From Gambelia wislizenii (taxonomy: Eukaryota; Chordata; Lepidosauria; Squamata; Crotaphytidae), in contig JAUMIR010000014.1 of NCBI GenBank assembly GCA_030847615.1, positions 12,004,501 through 12,068,500 of the forward strand: 64,000 nucleotides of DNA, in the 5' to 3' direction. Under the pieces are notes generated by a model. That model had not been told where the DNA came from and searched no databases. It saw only the letters and a program-made list of their open reading frames with translations. Below, piece after piece: positions 11,695 to 23,060 of the stretch. Positions within the stretch are counted from its first letter, which is position 1, and the number at the start of each line of letters is the position of its first letter. A program made the translations under genes and the position numbers.

Positions 11695-12415
11695 CATAGA
11701 ACCACAGGATCTTAGACCTGGAAGGGACTACAAAGGCCATCTAGACCAACCTCCTGCCATGCAGGAATTCACAACTAAAACACTCTTGAAAGATGACCAT
11801 CCAAATCTCCAAAGATGGTGAGTCCACCCCTCTTCAAGGCAATCAGTTCCACTGTCGAACAATTCAAGAAGTTCTTCCCAATGTTTAGGTGGGATCTTTT
11901 TTCTTGTAATTTGAACCTACAAGTTAATTGTTTTAGTCTCTGGAGGAACAGAAAACAAGCTTGCTCCATCTTCTGCATGACATCCCTTCAGATATTTAAA
12001 GATGGTTATCATATCACCTCTCAGTCTTCTCTTCTCCCAGCTAAAGACATCCAATGCCCTACGTTGTTCCTCACCAGGCTTGGTTTCCAGAACTTTGGCC
12101 ATCTTTGTTCACCCTTCTCTGGACATGTTCCAGCTTGTCAATATCCTTTGTGAACTGTGGTGCCCAGAAGTGGACACAGTATTCCAGGTGAGGTCTGACC
12201 AAAGCAGAATAGAGTGGTGCTATTACTTCCTTCTATCTGGACACTATACTCCTATTGATGCAGCCCAGAACTGCACTGCCTTTCTTAGCTGCCACATCAC
12301 ACTGTTGACTCATGTTTAGCTTGTGGTCTATTAAGACCTCTAGATCCTTTTCAAATGTACTGCTTTCAAGCCAGGAGTTACCCAACCTATATTGGTGCAT
12401 CCACATTGTTTGCTC
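11695..12415 (-). mobile_element. CR1 LINE 3' part, old copy
   Basis: On the minus strand the CR1 ORF2 C-terminal region can be followed in two broken frames, including LINMSQQCD-like, MAKVLE and [12 protein letters not shown] blocks. The 3' end at 11695 shows only one degenerate terminal repeat. It is clearly more diverged than the copies at 5691, 36578 and 53094. Confidence 0.8.
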
Positions 12416-12927
12416 ATTTGGGTGTGTAACGTTGCAATGCACTAATGAGATAACATTGCATAACTGGTGCATATGTCTAGGAGCATAAAATGATGCTCCA
12501 TGCCTTTGACTTCATATACAAAGGTGATGGTGATGGTGATATGGAAAAGAGTCCATTCATTCTTTTTGGGAACCATAAAAAGGTCAACTCGGGGTGGGAG
12601 TGGGGGTCCGGAGGGACTGATGGCAGCAAAAACATGCCCAGCCCTGAGCTATAGGACTACAGCCAGATGCTTTTCAGCTATTTCTCCCTAATCACCAACA
12701 GCCAGTAAATGGCTGGGTTGGGTGGGGTGCAGCAAGTAATAGGTTGTTTGTGGGGGATATGTCATAGTTTTGCCTATGCAGAACTGTATGATATTTCTCC
12801 CGATGCAGGTCCTTGGCCAAATTTTAGAAGCTTTCTGATTGGAAGCTTTCTGATTCATATTTTATGCTATTAGGTTACCAGTCCTAAGGACTGCCTGATC
12901 TTTTTTAAGCAGTGTAAAGCTATAATA

Positions 12928-13337
12928 CAGTCATCCCACCCACACCCAACCCATCCATGGAGGTTCAGTTCCTGGGCTTACTGCAGATAACAGTGAATCC
13001 TATTAAAATAAAGAACTTCCTGTAAAAACAGGAGTACCTGCCTAGTGGCGGCAATTAACTAACACACATTGTAAACTGCTCAGAGAGTGTCTAGCACACT
13101 ATAAAACAGTGTAGATGTGTAAGTGCTATTGCTTAACAATTTTTAAGCTGCTCTGAGAGCCTTTGTGGCTGAAGAGCGGGGTATAAATGCTTAAATAAAT
13201 AAATAAACATACCATGGAGGACCTAGAAGACACCTAGAGAGGATGTCTCTTCAGGCATTTTCCAGCATAACTCTTTGGTATGTGTCCCTATTTTGTGTCC
13301 CATGGATATTGGTTCTGCAGATATGGGGGTCTGACTG
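12928..13337. mobile_element. Tigger-like DNA transposon with a nested SINE
   Basis: The ends are CAGTCATCCCACCC and a GGGGGTCTGACTG terminus, flanked by TA on both sides (12926-12927 and 13338-13339), as expected of Tc1/mariner-type transposons. The SINE at about 13036-13205 interrupts it. Without the insertion it would be about 240 bp, so it is non-autonomous. Confidence 0.7.
13036..13205 (+). mobile_element. tRNA/L2-tail type SINE, 5'-truncated
   Basis: Plus-strand copy of the family: GGCAATTAACTAACACACAT, GTGTAGATGTGTAAGTGC and the L2-like end GGCTGAAGAGCGGGGTATAA with an AAATAAATAAATAAA tail. It is inserted in the Tigger-like element around it. Confidence 0.75.
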
Positions 13338-13770
13338 TAATACAACACACAATGGGATGCATTAACCTCTTGGAAGACTGGAATGAGTAACCATGACAAA
13401 TTAGTTTTCAAACACTGCAATGAGTAACAGGAACACTGTGCTCATGGAAAGTAATCTTCAAGTGCTGCATCAAACAAGGCCATCCCTCCCACAATACTGA
13501 GAGGCCCTCAAAGGAGGTCAGATGAAGAGAAAGTGACCTGTCCCAATGGGCCCTCACCCCCTTCACCAGGACCATCACAAAACACAAGATGATGGAGGTG
13601 ATGCTGTAGAAACCAAGGACCAGAGCTATGAAGAGAGGATGCAACCCCAAGTTCAGCACTGGGAATCAGACTGACTGTCTCACTTCTGTTTCATGGAGGA
13701 CTATCTCAGACTGTATGCAACTGCTTGTCAACGTGTGACTTTGTAGATTCTGCCACAACCCAGAGAGCCA

Positions 13771-14020
13771 TAGAATAGAATAGAATCTTTATTACGGTCA
13801 TAGACCAGCACAGGTAAAAAGGGGATACAGAATAAAGGTAAAAACGCAGAATAAAAACAGGCTAAAAGCAGTATTTAAAATGTTAGCTCCAGTATAACAA
13901 GACTAGGTTGACACTATTCTACTGCTGAGGACATTGTCTGATGAATTTTAACCGCAGCTGCGCAGAATCTGGCAACATTATAAGTTGTTCCTGGGTTGGT
14001 GTCTGAAAGCAACAAGTTTA
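13771..14020 (-). mobile_element. LINE 3' UTR, reverse orientation
   Basis: Read on the minus strand it ends ..GGTCTATGACCGTAATAAAG followed by a TCTAT-type tail (13771-13785). This layout resembles the LINE tail at 58519 (CTGTTGACTGTAATAAAAGC, then a TTG tail). No coding part remains. Confidence 0.5.
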
Positions 14021-14025
14021 TGTAA

Positions 14026-14230
14026 TAATAAATAATAATAATAATAAAATTTTATTTATATCCCGCCCCTCTGCAACGCAATCGGTGTGGCTTACAATAT
14101 AAAAACCCCATACTCACAATACCCTAGCCCACCCACCCCTTAAAATAATATTAAATTACGAAGGATTAAAAACATGCATTAATTAAAATATATATATAAC
14201 TTAGAAGGGAAAAAAATTAAAACATACAAT
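14026..14230 (-). mobile_element. L2-like LINE 3' end
   Basis: A reverse-oriented (ATT)n tail is followed by ATTTATATCCCGCCCCTCTG and about 150 bp of 3' UTR that match 48962-49180 closely and the plus-strand tail near 1700-1744. Confidence 0.8.
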
Positions 14231-14440
14231 CATAGCCTAGAAAGGGCAGCTGAGTCTTGGGCCGGGATAATTATTCAAGAAGAATCCAGAGAGCCATAAA
14301 AATGGACAGGGTATACACTGGACAAGTAATTTCCAGACTACATGCAGTGAGACAATAGCCTGCACATTGCACAAAATAAATTTAAAACAACTAAATGCTA
14401 CAAAGAGTCCAGAACCTGTTTTACCCATGGCAAAGGCTTC

Positions 14441-14965
14441 CTTTTTTTTTAATTTTTAATTTTATTCATCTACATAAAAACAATTAGACAAACAAATGTA
14501 TAAGAGTACAAATATACAAACATACAAACTTACAAGAATCTACACCTAAAAGCTTACAAGTATCTTCACAAGTTTTGCTTCCCTCTGAATCTGCGTCTTA
14601 AATCTGGTACTACTTTTTTCTTCAAATTACATCTAACATTTGACCTCTGTTTAGTCAAAACCTCCAATATATATTCCTTATACAAATTTCTTTATGAGTA
14701 AATTATCTGTTTTAATTTTTACCATATTAGAAAATCTATTGATTAGTTTTGATTATCTTAGAATTCCTGTTTGAGCTGGGATTAATCCTTAAACTGCTAT
14801 TAATCTAACACTCCTTTTCCTTTTTATTCTTTTCCTTCTTTGTAATCCCTTTCCCCCAGCCAAAAGCATAATATTGCTCTTTTCCCCCATTTTTCTTCCC
14901 AAATAGGCAATAAACATCTCCATTCATCTCTAAATTTATTCTCAGTTTTCCTGAAGTACCTGCCA
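14441..14965 (-). mobile_element. L1-type LINE 3' UTR
   Basis: A reverse-oriented poly-A tail (T run from 14441) is followed by AT-rich sequence with AATTTTATTCATCTACATAA, typical of squamate L1 3' ends. No intact coding segment was seen. Confidence 0.5.
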
Positions 14966-15225
14966 CTGCTGGAGGAAGCTAATTCTGCCACATACGGCAC
15001 TTCATCAGTCCCAATACAGAGCCACAGTAAACCTACTCACTCCACTGCAGCAGAAGGTGCCTGTTGCAGGTATGAATGAGTCACTGCTCTGGGCCCACCT
15101 CATACTGAGCAGGAGGCATGCTCAGACTGCTGACTCATGTAGAAACATTGGGGCTGGGCGGGTGGGTGGGCAGAATAAGTTTGTCTGGAGGCAATCAACA
15201 TTCCAGGTATTGTGAAAAAGTGAAC

Positions 15226-15816
15226 TCAGTTATCAACAGTGTGATGTGGCAGCTAAAAAGGCCAATGCTATTTTGGGCTGCATCAATAGAAGTATAGTGT
15301 CTAGATCAAGGGAAGTAATAGTGCCGCTCTATTCTTCTTTGGTCAGACCTCACCTAGAATACTGTGTCCAGTTCTGGGCGCCACAATTCAAAAAGGATAT
15401 GGACAAATTGGAGCGTGTCCAAAGAACGGCAACTAAAATGGTGAAAAGTCTGGAAACCATGCCTTATGAGGAGAGACGTAGGGAGCTGGGTATGTTTAGC
15501 CTGGAAAAAAGACGGTTAAGAGGCGATATGATAGCCCTGCTTAAGTATTTGAAGGGGTGTCACATTGAGAATGGAGCAGGCTTGTTTTCTGCTGCTCCAG
15601 AGACTGGAACATGGAGCAATGGATGCAAGCTCCAGGAACAGAGATTCCACCTCAACATTAGGAGGAACTTTTTGACAGTCAGTCTCCTTCCTTGGAGGTC
15701 TTTAAACAGAGGCTGGATGGCCATCTGTCAGGGATGCTTTTATCGTGATTTCCTGCATGGCAGGGGGTTAGACTGGATGGCCCTTGTGGTCTCTTCCAAT
15801 TCTATGGTTCTATGAT
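15226..15816 (+). pseudogene. CR1 ORF2 C-terminal fragment
   Basis: A single open frame at 15246-15815 begins inside the CR1 ORF2 tail ([20 protein letters not shown]) and continues through [20 protein letters not shown] and [19 protein letters not shown]. After FLHNIRRNF-like sequence, about 45 bp present in other copies are missing near 15678, so the end of the frame is not the usual GHLSGML. A CTATGGTTCTATGA end closes the copy. Confidence 0.85.
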
Positions 15817-15916
15817 CAGTTGTTTAGTACTAGGTGACAAATAGCATATGGAACAAAATGGAAGAAGAGCTACAACACCAGAGATGCATCCTTGTGAGCA
15901 CTATGGAGAGATATTT

Positions 15917-16175
15917 TTTATTTATTTATACCCCACTCTTCAGCCACAAGGCTATCAGAGCTGCTTACAAATTGTTTTAAGCAATAGCAATTTACACATC
16001 TACACTGCATTAAGCAGTTTCCAGTGTGTGTTAGCTAATTGCCCCACAAACTGGGTACTCATTTTACTGACCTACAAAAGGATGGAAGGCTGAGTGAACC
16101 ATGGAGCCCTCTGGAATCAAACTTGCAATGTGGTGGCTTGCAATACTGGCATTTAACCACTGCGCCACCAGGGCT
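15917..16175 (-). mobile_element. tRNA/L2-tail type SINE, near full length
   Basis: On the minus strand the head reads GAGCCCTGGTGGCGCAGTGG, then TTAAATGCC and a GTTTGATTCC B-box-like sequence, so it looks tRNA-derived. The body has GGGGCAATTAGCTAACACAC and the end GGCTGAAGAGTGGGGTATAA with a TAAATAAATAAA tail. The tail resembles the local L2 3' end, suggesting L2-driven mobilisation (inferred). Other copies: 4488, 13036, 60692, 61478. Confidence 0.75.
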
Positions 16176-16179
16176 CGTG

Positions 16180-17620
16180 TAGTTGTCTCATGTAATTGGG
16201 AAGGACTGATGTAAGCTTCAGTTCACAAAGTGAATTATATCTGTCTCTACCTCACATACATACACATCACACAGAGGTATGAATGGAAAGGGTCTATTTT
16301 ACTTTCCTTTTGTATTATTTCATCATAGGGTTTTTATGGTAAAAGATATGCAGAAATGGTTTCCCAGTGCCTCTTTCTGCACAGTACTAATCAGCATTAG
16401 CAACAGTGCCACTGCCAGCCATTGTCTCTGGGCCTGCGTACACTGCAGTTTGACACCATTTTTACCACTTAAGAAACCATAAACTAAGTGATAGAATAGA
16501 GAATACATTCTGGAAACCTGTTCCGCGTCTGCAAAGGATGGGTTGTTGGGTGAGGGGTGCTTTTGTTTCTATCCAATAGATCCTGCCATTATTTAACACA
16601 CTGTAGTAAAAACAAAGGGTGTCCCCCCCACCCCGCAATTTGCCCTATAATTTAGGTGAGCACATAAGCATCCATAAACTAGCCCTCTTTCCACAGTGCT
16701 GCTTCCAAAGGCTGTAAGATGTAATTCACACTAGCAGAAAGAAGGGGAAATTGTTTAGCATTCCTGCTGCAATAGAGGAAGAGGAATAAAAAATTACAAT
16801 TTATGGGAAGTTATTATTACTAATCATGTATGGGATGTATTCCAAGCAGCAGGCAGAGACTCTCTTTATTAAAAGAAAGAAGAGCTCTCAACAAATGAAT
16901 GTGAGCTCACCTTCTGCGAAATGTCATGGGAGGAATAAGACTCATTCAAATAGCACATGCCACTCCTTTCCTCCCTGACTCAGGAAGACCAACAACTCTC
17001 TACTTTGGCAAAATAAAGGTCCAGAGGGGTCTACTCTGTGGTGTTAGTGGTGTCAGGGCTCACAGGGTTCACAACCCAGGACTTTGAGATGAGCAAGGGC
17101 TTTTGACAACATCTGGTGCCTACCTTGGACTCCCCAGTTCCCCCTGGGTTTAGCTGTAGTCCCCACAATAACTGTGGTAGGTTGGTCGGATTTTCCCAGC
17201 AATGAGATATTCTTATGGGTTCTCCCCATTGCAATCCGAAGTATATGTGGTTGGCTTTTCAAAACAGGTAGAGATGAAAACTGCTAGAAATTGTTTTAGA
17301 TTTATGTTGCACTTTGGGACTCTCCATGTGGGTGTTGCTATACAGACTGTCCTGGTGAAGGTCTGCATCTCCAATTTTAGCACCACTCTATATGGAAATG
17401 TTACTCTTCCCTCCCACCTGGAGATCCTCCTCCTCCCCCTCCTCCAAGAAAGGGGAACACTCTTGTTTTAACTCAGTTATTCAATATTTGCTCACGGGCA
17501 GAACTGCATTTCTTCACATGTTCCAGTACACCTTTCGGATGCATTCCTGGGCACTTCACTCTATGCATCTACAAAAGCTTATGCTACCAATTTCTTTCTC
17601 TCAGTTAGTCCCAAAGGTGC
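16180..17620. other. Intronic stretch, little recognised
   Basis: It holds a short MITE-like half (about 16425-16470, GTACACTGCAGTTTGACACC) and otherwise unassigned sequence. No credible exon or RNA gene was seen. Confidence 0.5.
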
Positions 17621-17622
17621 TA

Positions 17623-17879
17623 CAAGATCCCTTTGCATACTGTGGATGGAAGCCCCATAGTCGCTTCCCCCTCCCCCTCCCTTCCAAGGCCTTCACGGGG
17701 CCTCAGGAGACCCTCCCGAGGCCCCGTGGATGCCTCCCCAGCCCTCCCACTCCCCCCAGGGCCTTCCCGGGGCCTCCAGAGGCCCCTTGTCACGGTTTTG
17801 GGAGGGTTGGGGGGGCCTCCCAAAACCGCGAATAATCAAAACCGTGAATGCTAAGTTAGCAAATGTGGAGGGGCAACTG
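17623..17879. mobile_element. Tigger-like DNA transposon with GC-rich core
   Basis: The ends are CAAGATCCCTTTGCATAC and a GGAGGGGCAACTG terminus with TA on both sides (17621-17622, 17880-17881). The middle is unusually GC-rich, with repeated GGGGCCT/AGGCCCC units at 17690-17790. The open frames on both strands here come from that composition. Confidence 0.65.
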
Positions 17880-17887
17880 TACTTGCA

Positions 17888-18210
17888 TTATTTTTCTCCG
17901 CACGCTGTCACCACTGCACAGTATTTTTTAAAAACTAAATCAAAGGTGCTCAAGTGTGACCTTCTGCGTAAAAAAACTGTTTGGTCATCTCAGCGCAGCA
18001 AAAAAAGCACATGATCAATAATGTGAGACTTCAAATGGCACTTCCAGCCACTTCATTGATAGCAAGCCCGTTCCCTTCACATGTCCAACCAAACAGCTTT
18101 CGACTTCCGCCCTCGCTGAGAATGCACTGCAATCCAAATCGGATGTCCAAATGAGCAGTAATGTGCATTTCCACACATTCAAAACACCTCGGGGAAAGTT
18201 TTTGTCCCCC
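17888..18210 (+). repeat. Unclassified dispersed repeat, copy 2 of 3
   Basis: Related to 10105-10475 and 52830-53085. The core at 18079-18178 has ACATGTCCAACCAAACAGCT, AGAATGCACTGCAA and ATGTCCAAATGAGCAG. The upstream part shares CTGTCACCACTGCACAGTAT with copy 1 (CAGTTGCCACTGCCAAACAG). A CR1 fragment begins about 50 bp beyond its end. Confidence 0.6.
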
Positions 18211-18257
18211 TCTTCTTCTGAAAACCATGAATCTTAGTTGGATCTCATTGGGACAAA

Positions 18258-18470
18258 AGGTAAACATTAGGAGGGACTTCCTGGCAGTAAGAGCTGTTTG
18301 GAAGTGGAATGCAGTGCCTTGTAGTGTGGTGGAGTCTCCTTCTTTGGAGGTTTTTAACAGAGGCGGGATGGCCATCTGTCGGGAATGCTTTGATTGTGTA
18401 TTCCTGCAGGGCAGGGGGTTGGACTGGATGGCCCTTGTGGTCTCTTCCGACTCTATGATTCTATGATTCT
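18258..18470 (+). mobile_element. CR1 3' end
   Basis: It starts at AAACATTAGGAGGGACTTCC and runs through GAGCTGTTTGGAAGTGGAAT and GGAGGTTTTTAACAGAGGCG to two terminal ATTCTATG-type repeats. It resembles the older CR1 subfamily seen at 31445 and 56431. Confidence 0.85.
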
Positions 18471-18942
18471 TGAAAGACCCCCCCTGCTTTGTACAGCTTC
18501 TAGCACATGCCAACAATAGCCCTCAACATTTGTATATAATTCTCTCTGAACCAGAGTTTGCTTGCTTCCTTCAGACCCAGATTTCCAACTCTGTATAAGA
18601 GGGGAAGCTAAGATCTGTTGTTGCCACACACACAAAAGGCAACAGACAACTATGTTGCATATGACTTATTATTCCCACTGTCAACCCAAACAATGGTTAT
18701 CAAACCAAGGATAGCTGTCTAGCATGGGTTCTTTGAACTTTCTTCCCCAAGTTCAAAGCATGATGCACAAGAAACATAACTTACATGGCTGGATTCTGTG
18801 GCCTGAATCCAACTGTTACTCCCAACCAGAGCAGAACCATGAAATCAATGGAACTTACTTTAGTGTGGATTTACCAGGTTCCCATTGTTTGAGTGGGTCC
18901 ACTGTAGTTGGGAAACTAAGAATTTGACTTAGGGCTTCACGT

Positions 18943-19112
18943 GTAGCTATGCACCTTCAAGTCACCTGTCAACTTATGGCAATCCCATGAATTGCACAGG
19001 GTTTTCTCAGGCAAGGAATACTCAGAGGTGGTTTACCATTGCCTTCTAAAATACAGCCTACAGCACCTGGTATTTCTTGGCAGTCCCCCTTCCAAGTATT
19101 CGCCAGGGGGCT
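18943..19112 (-). mobile_element. 5S rRNA-derived SINE, partial
   Basis: Reverse orientation: Bov-B-like tail (CACCTTCAAGTCACCTGTCA), a body with GGCAAGGAATACTCAGAGGT, and the 3' part of the 5S-like region (GCACCTGGTATTTCTTGGCA, TTCCAAGTATTCGCC). The rest of the 5S head is missing. Confidence 0.7.
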
Positions 19113-19519
19113 TTTCACACTATGTGAAGTGGGCTATGATTCCATTTTGACTGTAGTATTTATTGTCCCATTATCTGTAGTCTATTTAGTTCCTTTCCAA
19201 TTGATTGTTGTGCATTTAGCAGTTTGCTGATGATCAAACCACCAGGTCAATTTTTAAAAATAAGTTAAGCTACCCTACAAAAAGAAAAGTGCCTGGGGAC
19301 CATACCTGAGCCATGGGTGGCATTTTACCCAATCCTGTGCTCAATAGCTTTCAGAGCTATTCTTTCTTCAAAGATCAGCAGCTGCATCAATTGCTCTGCT
19401 GAAGAACTAGAAGGCACTACAATAATTGTTTGCACGGCTCTACACCCATGTTATTCAAAGGCCCTGTTCACATCACACAGTTCTAGCACTATGATTCCAT
19501 TTTAATTGCCATGGTTCCA

Positions 19520-19652
19520 TGGTTCTTTCTGAGGCTGAGAGAGCATGACTTGCCCAAGATCACCCAGTAGGTTTCCATGGCTGAGTGGGGTTTCCAAACT
19601 CTGGTTTCCAGAGTCATAATCCAATGCTCAACCACTACACCACTTTGGCTTC
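19520..19652 (-). mobile_element. Sauria SINE, 5' part, fused to a MITE end
   Basis: It carries GGCTGAGAGAGCATGACTTG, CAAGATCACCCAGTAGGTTT and the tRNA-like head (CAACCACTACACCACTTTGG). It joins a MITE-like segment (about 19485-19515) at the same junction as the copy near 7632-7722. Confidence 0.7.
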
Positions 19653-20262
19653 AGTCAGCGTGTACTTTCGATTATTAAAATAGCAAGGAGGGGCATGTCT
19701 TCCACTTTTTTTTTATCTCTGTCCTCAGGATGTGGGGAGTGGGGGGCAGGGAATATTTAAATTCATTATTAGAAAGCCTCTGCAATGTTATTAAATTTAA
19801 CAGAGTGGCCTGGTTTAATTCCTGGCCCCTGGTTTCCCCCTGGGGATAGACTTCTCATTACTTTTTTTCCATCCTCCCATGCAACTGCTCGACAGCAGAT
19901 TATATTCAGGGGGATGTGACAAATTTGCTACAAATCCCCAGAGGAATTTTCTGGAAGGCTGTTATTGGAAAAAAGATAATGCTGCCATACTGAAGAGGGC
20001 AGGGGGTTGGACAGTGAGAGGTTAAAAAATGGTTTAAAGCCCAGGTCAGGTGGCACATTAATCTACCTTTGGGTCAGATGCTAATATGATTGCTAGTTTC
20101 CAGAACTCAGCAAGCCAGAAAAATCGGGGAGGGGGGAGAGAGAAGGGATACCACATCTGTTCAATATAGAGTATGTTTCTGTATCTCCAGACACTTCAAC
20201 TTTACTGGTTCAGAACAGGTTCCAAAATGCCATTACAGAACTCTTCAGTGCAGACAACATGA

Positions 20263-20400
<138 letters not shown>

Positions 20401-20753
20401 TGATGCACAGGAGCGGGGTGTCTTTCTGCACTAATTCTTGCAGTTTTGGCTCATTACATTTGTGTATATGTCAAAACAACTATTTTGAAGAAAAAGCCAA
20501 ATGCTCTTGTTTGTACCAGGTGTGCTTGTATCTTACAGCAGGCAGCCTTGAAGAAAAACTGGAAGCTATCGTTATTTGAAAACTTAGGACTTGTCTATAC
20601 GAGGGGGGGGGAATACAAACATGTCTGAAAAAGCAGGATTCGCAACGATGCAACCTGTCTTCATGGTCAAAAGAGCCCCCTAAACTCTGCATTACCCCTA
20701 AGCCAAGGTGGCGGCCGTGAGTGATTTATTCTCAATTTTAAATCTGCTGTCGC

Positions 20754-20754
<1 letters not shown>

Positions 20755-20793
<39 letters not shown>
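20755..20793. repeat. (ATT)n microsatellite
   Basis: Thirteen tandem ATT/TTA units, joined directly to a CR1 3' end at 20794. Confidence 0.9.
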
Positions 20794-20862
20794 GTGGCAG
20801 GGGGTTGGACTGGATGGCCCTTGTGGTCTCTTCCAACTCTACAATTCTATGATTCTATGATC
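20794..20862 (+). mobile_element. CR1 3' terminal fragment
   Basis: Only the last ~70 bp remain: GGCAGGGGGTTGGACTGGAT, the TCTCTTCCAACTCTACAATT block and two ATTCTATG units. Confidence 0.85.
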
Positions 20863-20865
20863 AAG

Positions 20866-21079
20866 TTGTTTCTGACTGATGGCAACCCTAAGGCAAACCT
20901 ATAATGGGGTTTTCTCAGAAAGATTTGTTCCGAGAGGACTTGCCATTGCCTTCCTCTGAGGCTGAGAGTGTGTGATTAGTCCAATGTCAACCACCAGGCT
21001 TCTATGGCTAAGTTGGGGGATTTGAACCCCGGTCCCCCAGAGTCCTAGTCCAGAACTCAAACCATTCCACCATACCGGC
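20866..21079 (-). mobile_element. Sauria SINE
   Basis: Reverse orientation with a diverged Bov-B-like tail (TTTCTGACTGATGGCAACCC), GAGGCTGAGAGTGTGTGATT, a B-box-like GATTTGAACCCCGG and the head end CCATTCCACCATACCGGCT. Confidence 0.8.
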
Positions 21080-21125
21080 TGTCCTCATTTAACTGGCCAC
21101 AATGTCATAGAGCAGCACTGCATTT

Positions 21126-21664
21126 CATAGAATCATAGAATTGTAGAATTGGAAGAGACCACAAGGGCCATCCAGTCCAATCCCCTGCCATGCAGGAATA
21201 TACAATCAAAGCATCCCTGACAGATGGCCATCCAGCCTCTGTTTAAAGAGCTCCAAGGAAGGAGACCCCACCACGCTCCGAGGGAGTGTGTTCCACTGCC
21301 GAACAGCCCTGACTGTCAAAAAGTTCCTCCTAATGTTGAGGTGGAATCTCTGTTCCTGGAGCTTGCATCCATTGCTCCGTGTTCTGGTCTCTGGAGCAGC
21401 AGAAAACAAGCCTGCTCCATCCTCAATGTGACACCCCTTCAAATACTTAAACAGGGCTATCATATCGCCTCTTAACCGTCTTTTTTCCAGGCTAAACATA
21501 CCCAGCTCCCTAAGTCTCTCCTCATAAGGCATGGTTCCCAGACCTTTCACCATTTTAGTCGCCCTCCTCTGGACACGCTCCAACTTGTCAATATCCTTTT
21601 TGAATTGTGGTGCCCAAAACTGGACACAGTATTCTAGGTGAGGCCTGACCAAGGTAGAATATGG
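21126..21664 (-). pseudogene. CR1 ORF2 C-terminal fragment
   Basis: An open minus-strand frame covers the CR1 tail from [16 protein letters not shown] to [12 protein letters not shown], stopping at 21206. The 3' UTR ends at 21126 with two terminal repeats. It belongs to the younger-looking subfamily (five-T run intact, few changes). CR1 sequence stops near 21660 and unrelated sequence is fused upstream, so the apparent start is not a gene start. Confidence 0.88.
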
Positions 21665-21785
21665 CACAAGACACAAGGCACAAGAATGATGGCACAAGAC
21701 AACAAAAGCAACAGAGAAGTCCTGGGTTGTGCTGATGAATCTCAGCCTGTCGTTATGACCAGAGTTCTAGGTTCCATGGCTTATA

Positions 21786-22020
21786 CAGTTGTCCCTCCAT
21801 ATCCATGGATTTGATATCCATGGATTGAAGTCCTGTATTCACAGCTTGAAAATATTCTTTAAAAAATAATAATCCAAAAAGAAAACCTTGATTTTGCCAT
21901 CTTATATAAGGGACACCATTTTGCTATGCCATTGTATCTAATGGGAGTTGAGTCTTCACAGATTTTGGTATCCATGGGCGGTCCTGGAACCGAACCCTAG
22001 TGAATATGAAGGGACAACTG
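21786..22020. mobile_element. Tigger-like DNA transposon, complete
   Basis: It has inverted ends CAGTTGTCCCTCC and a GAAGGGACAACTG terminus (complementary), with TA target duplications at 21784-21785 and 22021-22022, 235 bp long. The internal hallmark CTTGATTTTGCCATCTTATA recurs in the copies at 23996, 49360, 61391 and 62155. It is non-autonomous and has no transposase. Confidence 0.85.
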
Positions 22021-22118
22021 TATTCAGAAAATAGCTCTGAACAGATTGATTTGGAAACTGGATGAGTCAGAGAGCTAAGTTTGAGAATGGTCTCTATTAG
22101 ACCTGAATACTTTTGAAG

Positions 22119-22325
22119 GCACCAGATCCAATCTGATCTTAGAAGCTAAGCATGGTCAGCCCTGTTTAGTACTTGGATGGGAGACTACCAACAAATACCA
22201 GTTGCTGCAGGATACATTTCAGAGAAAGACAATGGCAAAGCCACCTCCGATAATATCTTGCCTATGAAAACTCGGTGAAATTCATGGGATCACTATAAAT
22301 TTGCAGATGAACTGAAGGCACATAA
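22119..22325 (+). mobile_element. 5S rRNA-derived SINE
   Basis: The head is a diverged 5S rRNA: CAATCTGATCTTAGAAGCTA, AGCATGGTCAG and AGTACTTGGATGGGAGACTA are diagnostic of the 5S internal promoter region. The tail (AATTCATGGGATCAC, then GAACTGAAGGCACA) is Bov-B-like. It is a retrotransposed chimera, not a 5S gene: the 5' 5S end is missing and no Pol III terminator directly follows the head. Confidence 0.85.
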
Positions 22326-22612
22326 GATCTACACACTGTCTGTTTCCAGATAAAAAATGTAGAACAGAACTTTATTTATAGGAGTGTGAAGTTTGACAAG
22401 TAAATCCCCAAATTATGGCATGTGTTTGGTCAGATACAAAAACATTCTTCATCCTTGTCTCTTTGAAATTCTGGGCCATGCAGTGAAATCAATGGACTGC
22501 AGGTTTAGAACTGACAGAAGATGTTATCACACATACAGACTTTATGCCTACAACAACTCTGCAGTGTAGACCAAGTTTACAAATAGAGGTTGGATGTTCT
22601 GGCTATAGATTT

Positions 22613-22680
22613 CCATCATCATCATCATCATCATGGACTGGACTAGATGACCCTTCAAGCTCTACAGTTCTATGATTCTA
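22613..22680 (+). mobile_element. (ATC)n joined to a CR1 3' tip
   Basis: A (CAT)n run at 22613-22634 is followed by ACTGGACTAGATGACCCTTC and one ATTCTA end repeat, the terminal ~50 bp of a CR1. Confidence 0.65.
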
Positions 22681-22686
22681 ACAAAG

Positions 22687-22828
22687 GAAGCAATTTTCAG
22701 CCTTTGGTCCTCTAGTGATTTTGGACTTTAGCTCCAAAAATCCTTGAGCACTGGCCATGCTGGCTGGGACTTCTGGGAGCTAAAGTCCAAAATACCTGGA
22801 AGAGCAAAGGTTGAGAACCACCCTTTTC
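22687..22828. mobile_element. hAT-type foldback MITE
   Basis: Its two halves are complementary: ATTTTGGACTTTAGCTCC pairs with GGAGCTAAAGTCCAAAAT, and CCTTTGGTCCTC sits opposite AGAGCAAAGG. The centre is GCACTGGCCATGCTGGCTGG. This is the short palindromic hAT-derivative layout; ends are approximate. Confidence 0.6.
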
Positions 22829-23060
22829 AAGGAAAGGAAGGAAAGTTCTTATTCACACAAGGCCACCATCAACATATAGAATTGACCAGCACAAGATGTT
22901 GCAATGGAGCTACTAATACAGTGCTTTAAAAAAAAAGGATTAAACAAAATCGAGGAGACCTGCTGCTAGCAATTAGCAGTAGGAGGCCAAAAGAGATCCC
23001 CATCTAATCCATCACTCATTTCTAAGGCATTCAGGCAAATACAGAAGAAAGCTTCCTTGT

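Noticed and set aside
17392..17854. Overlapping open frames 17392-17854 on both strands
   Set aside because: They fall in the GC-rich core of a Tigger-like element and translate to proline-rich low-complexity sequence.
22119..22220. A 5S rRNA gene
   Set aside because: Only part of the 5S sequence is present, diverged, and continuous with a Bov-B-like SINE tail; a second copy at 42452 has the same chimera.
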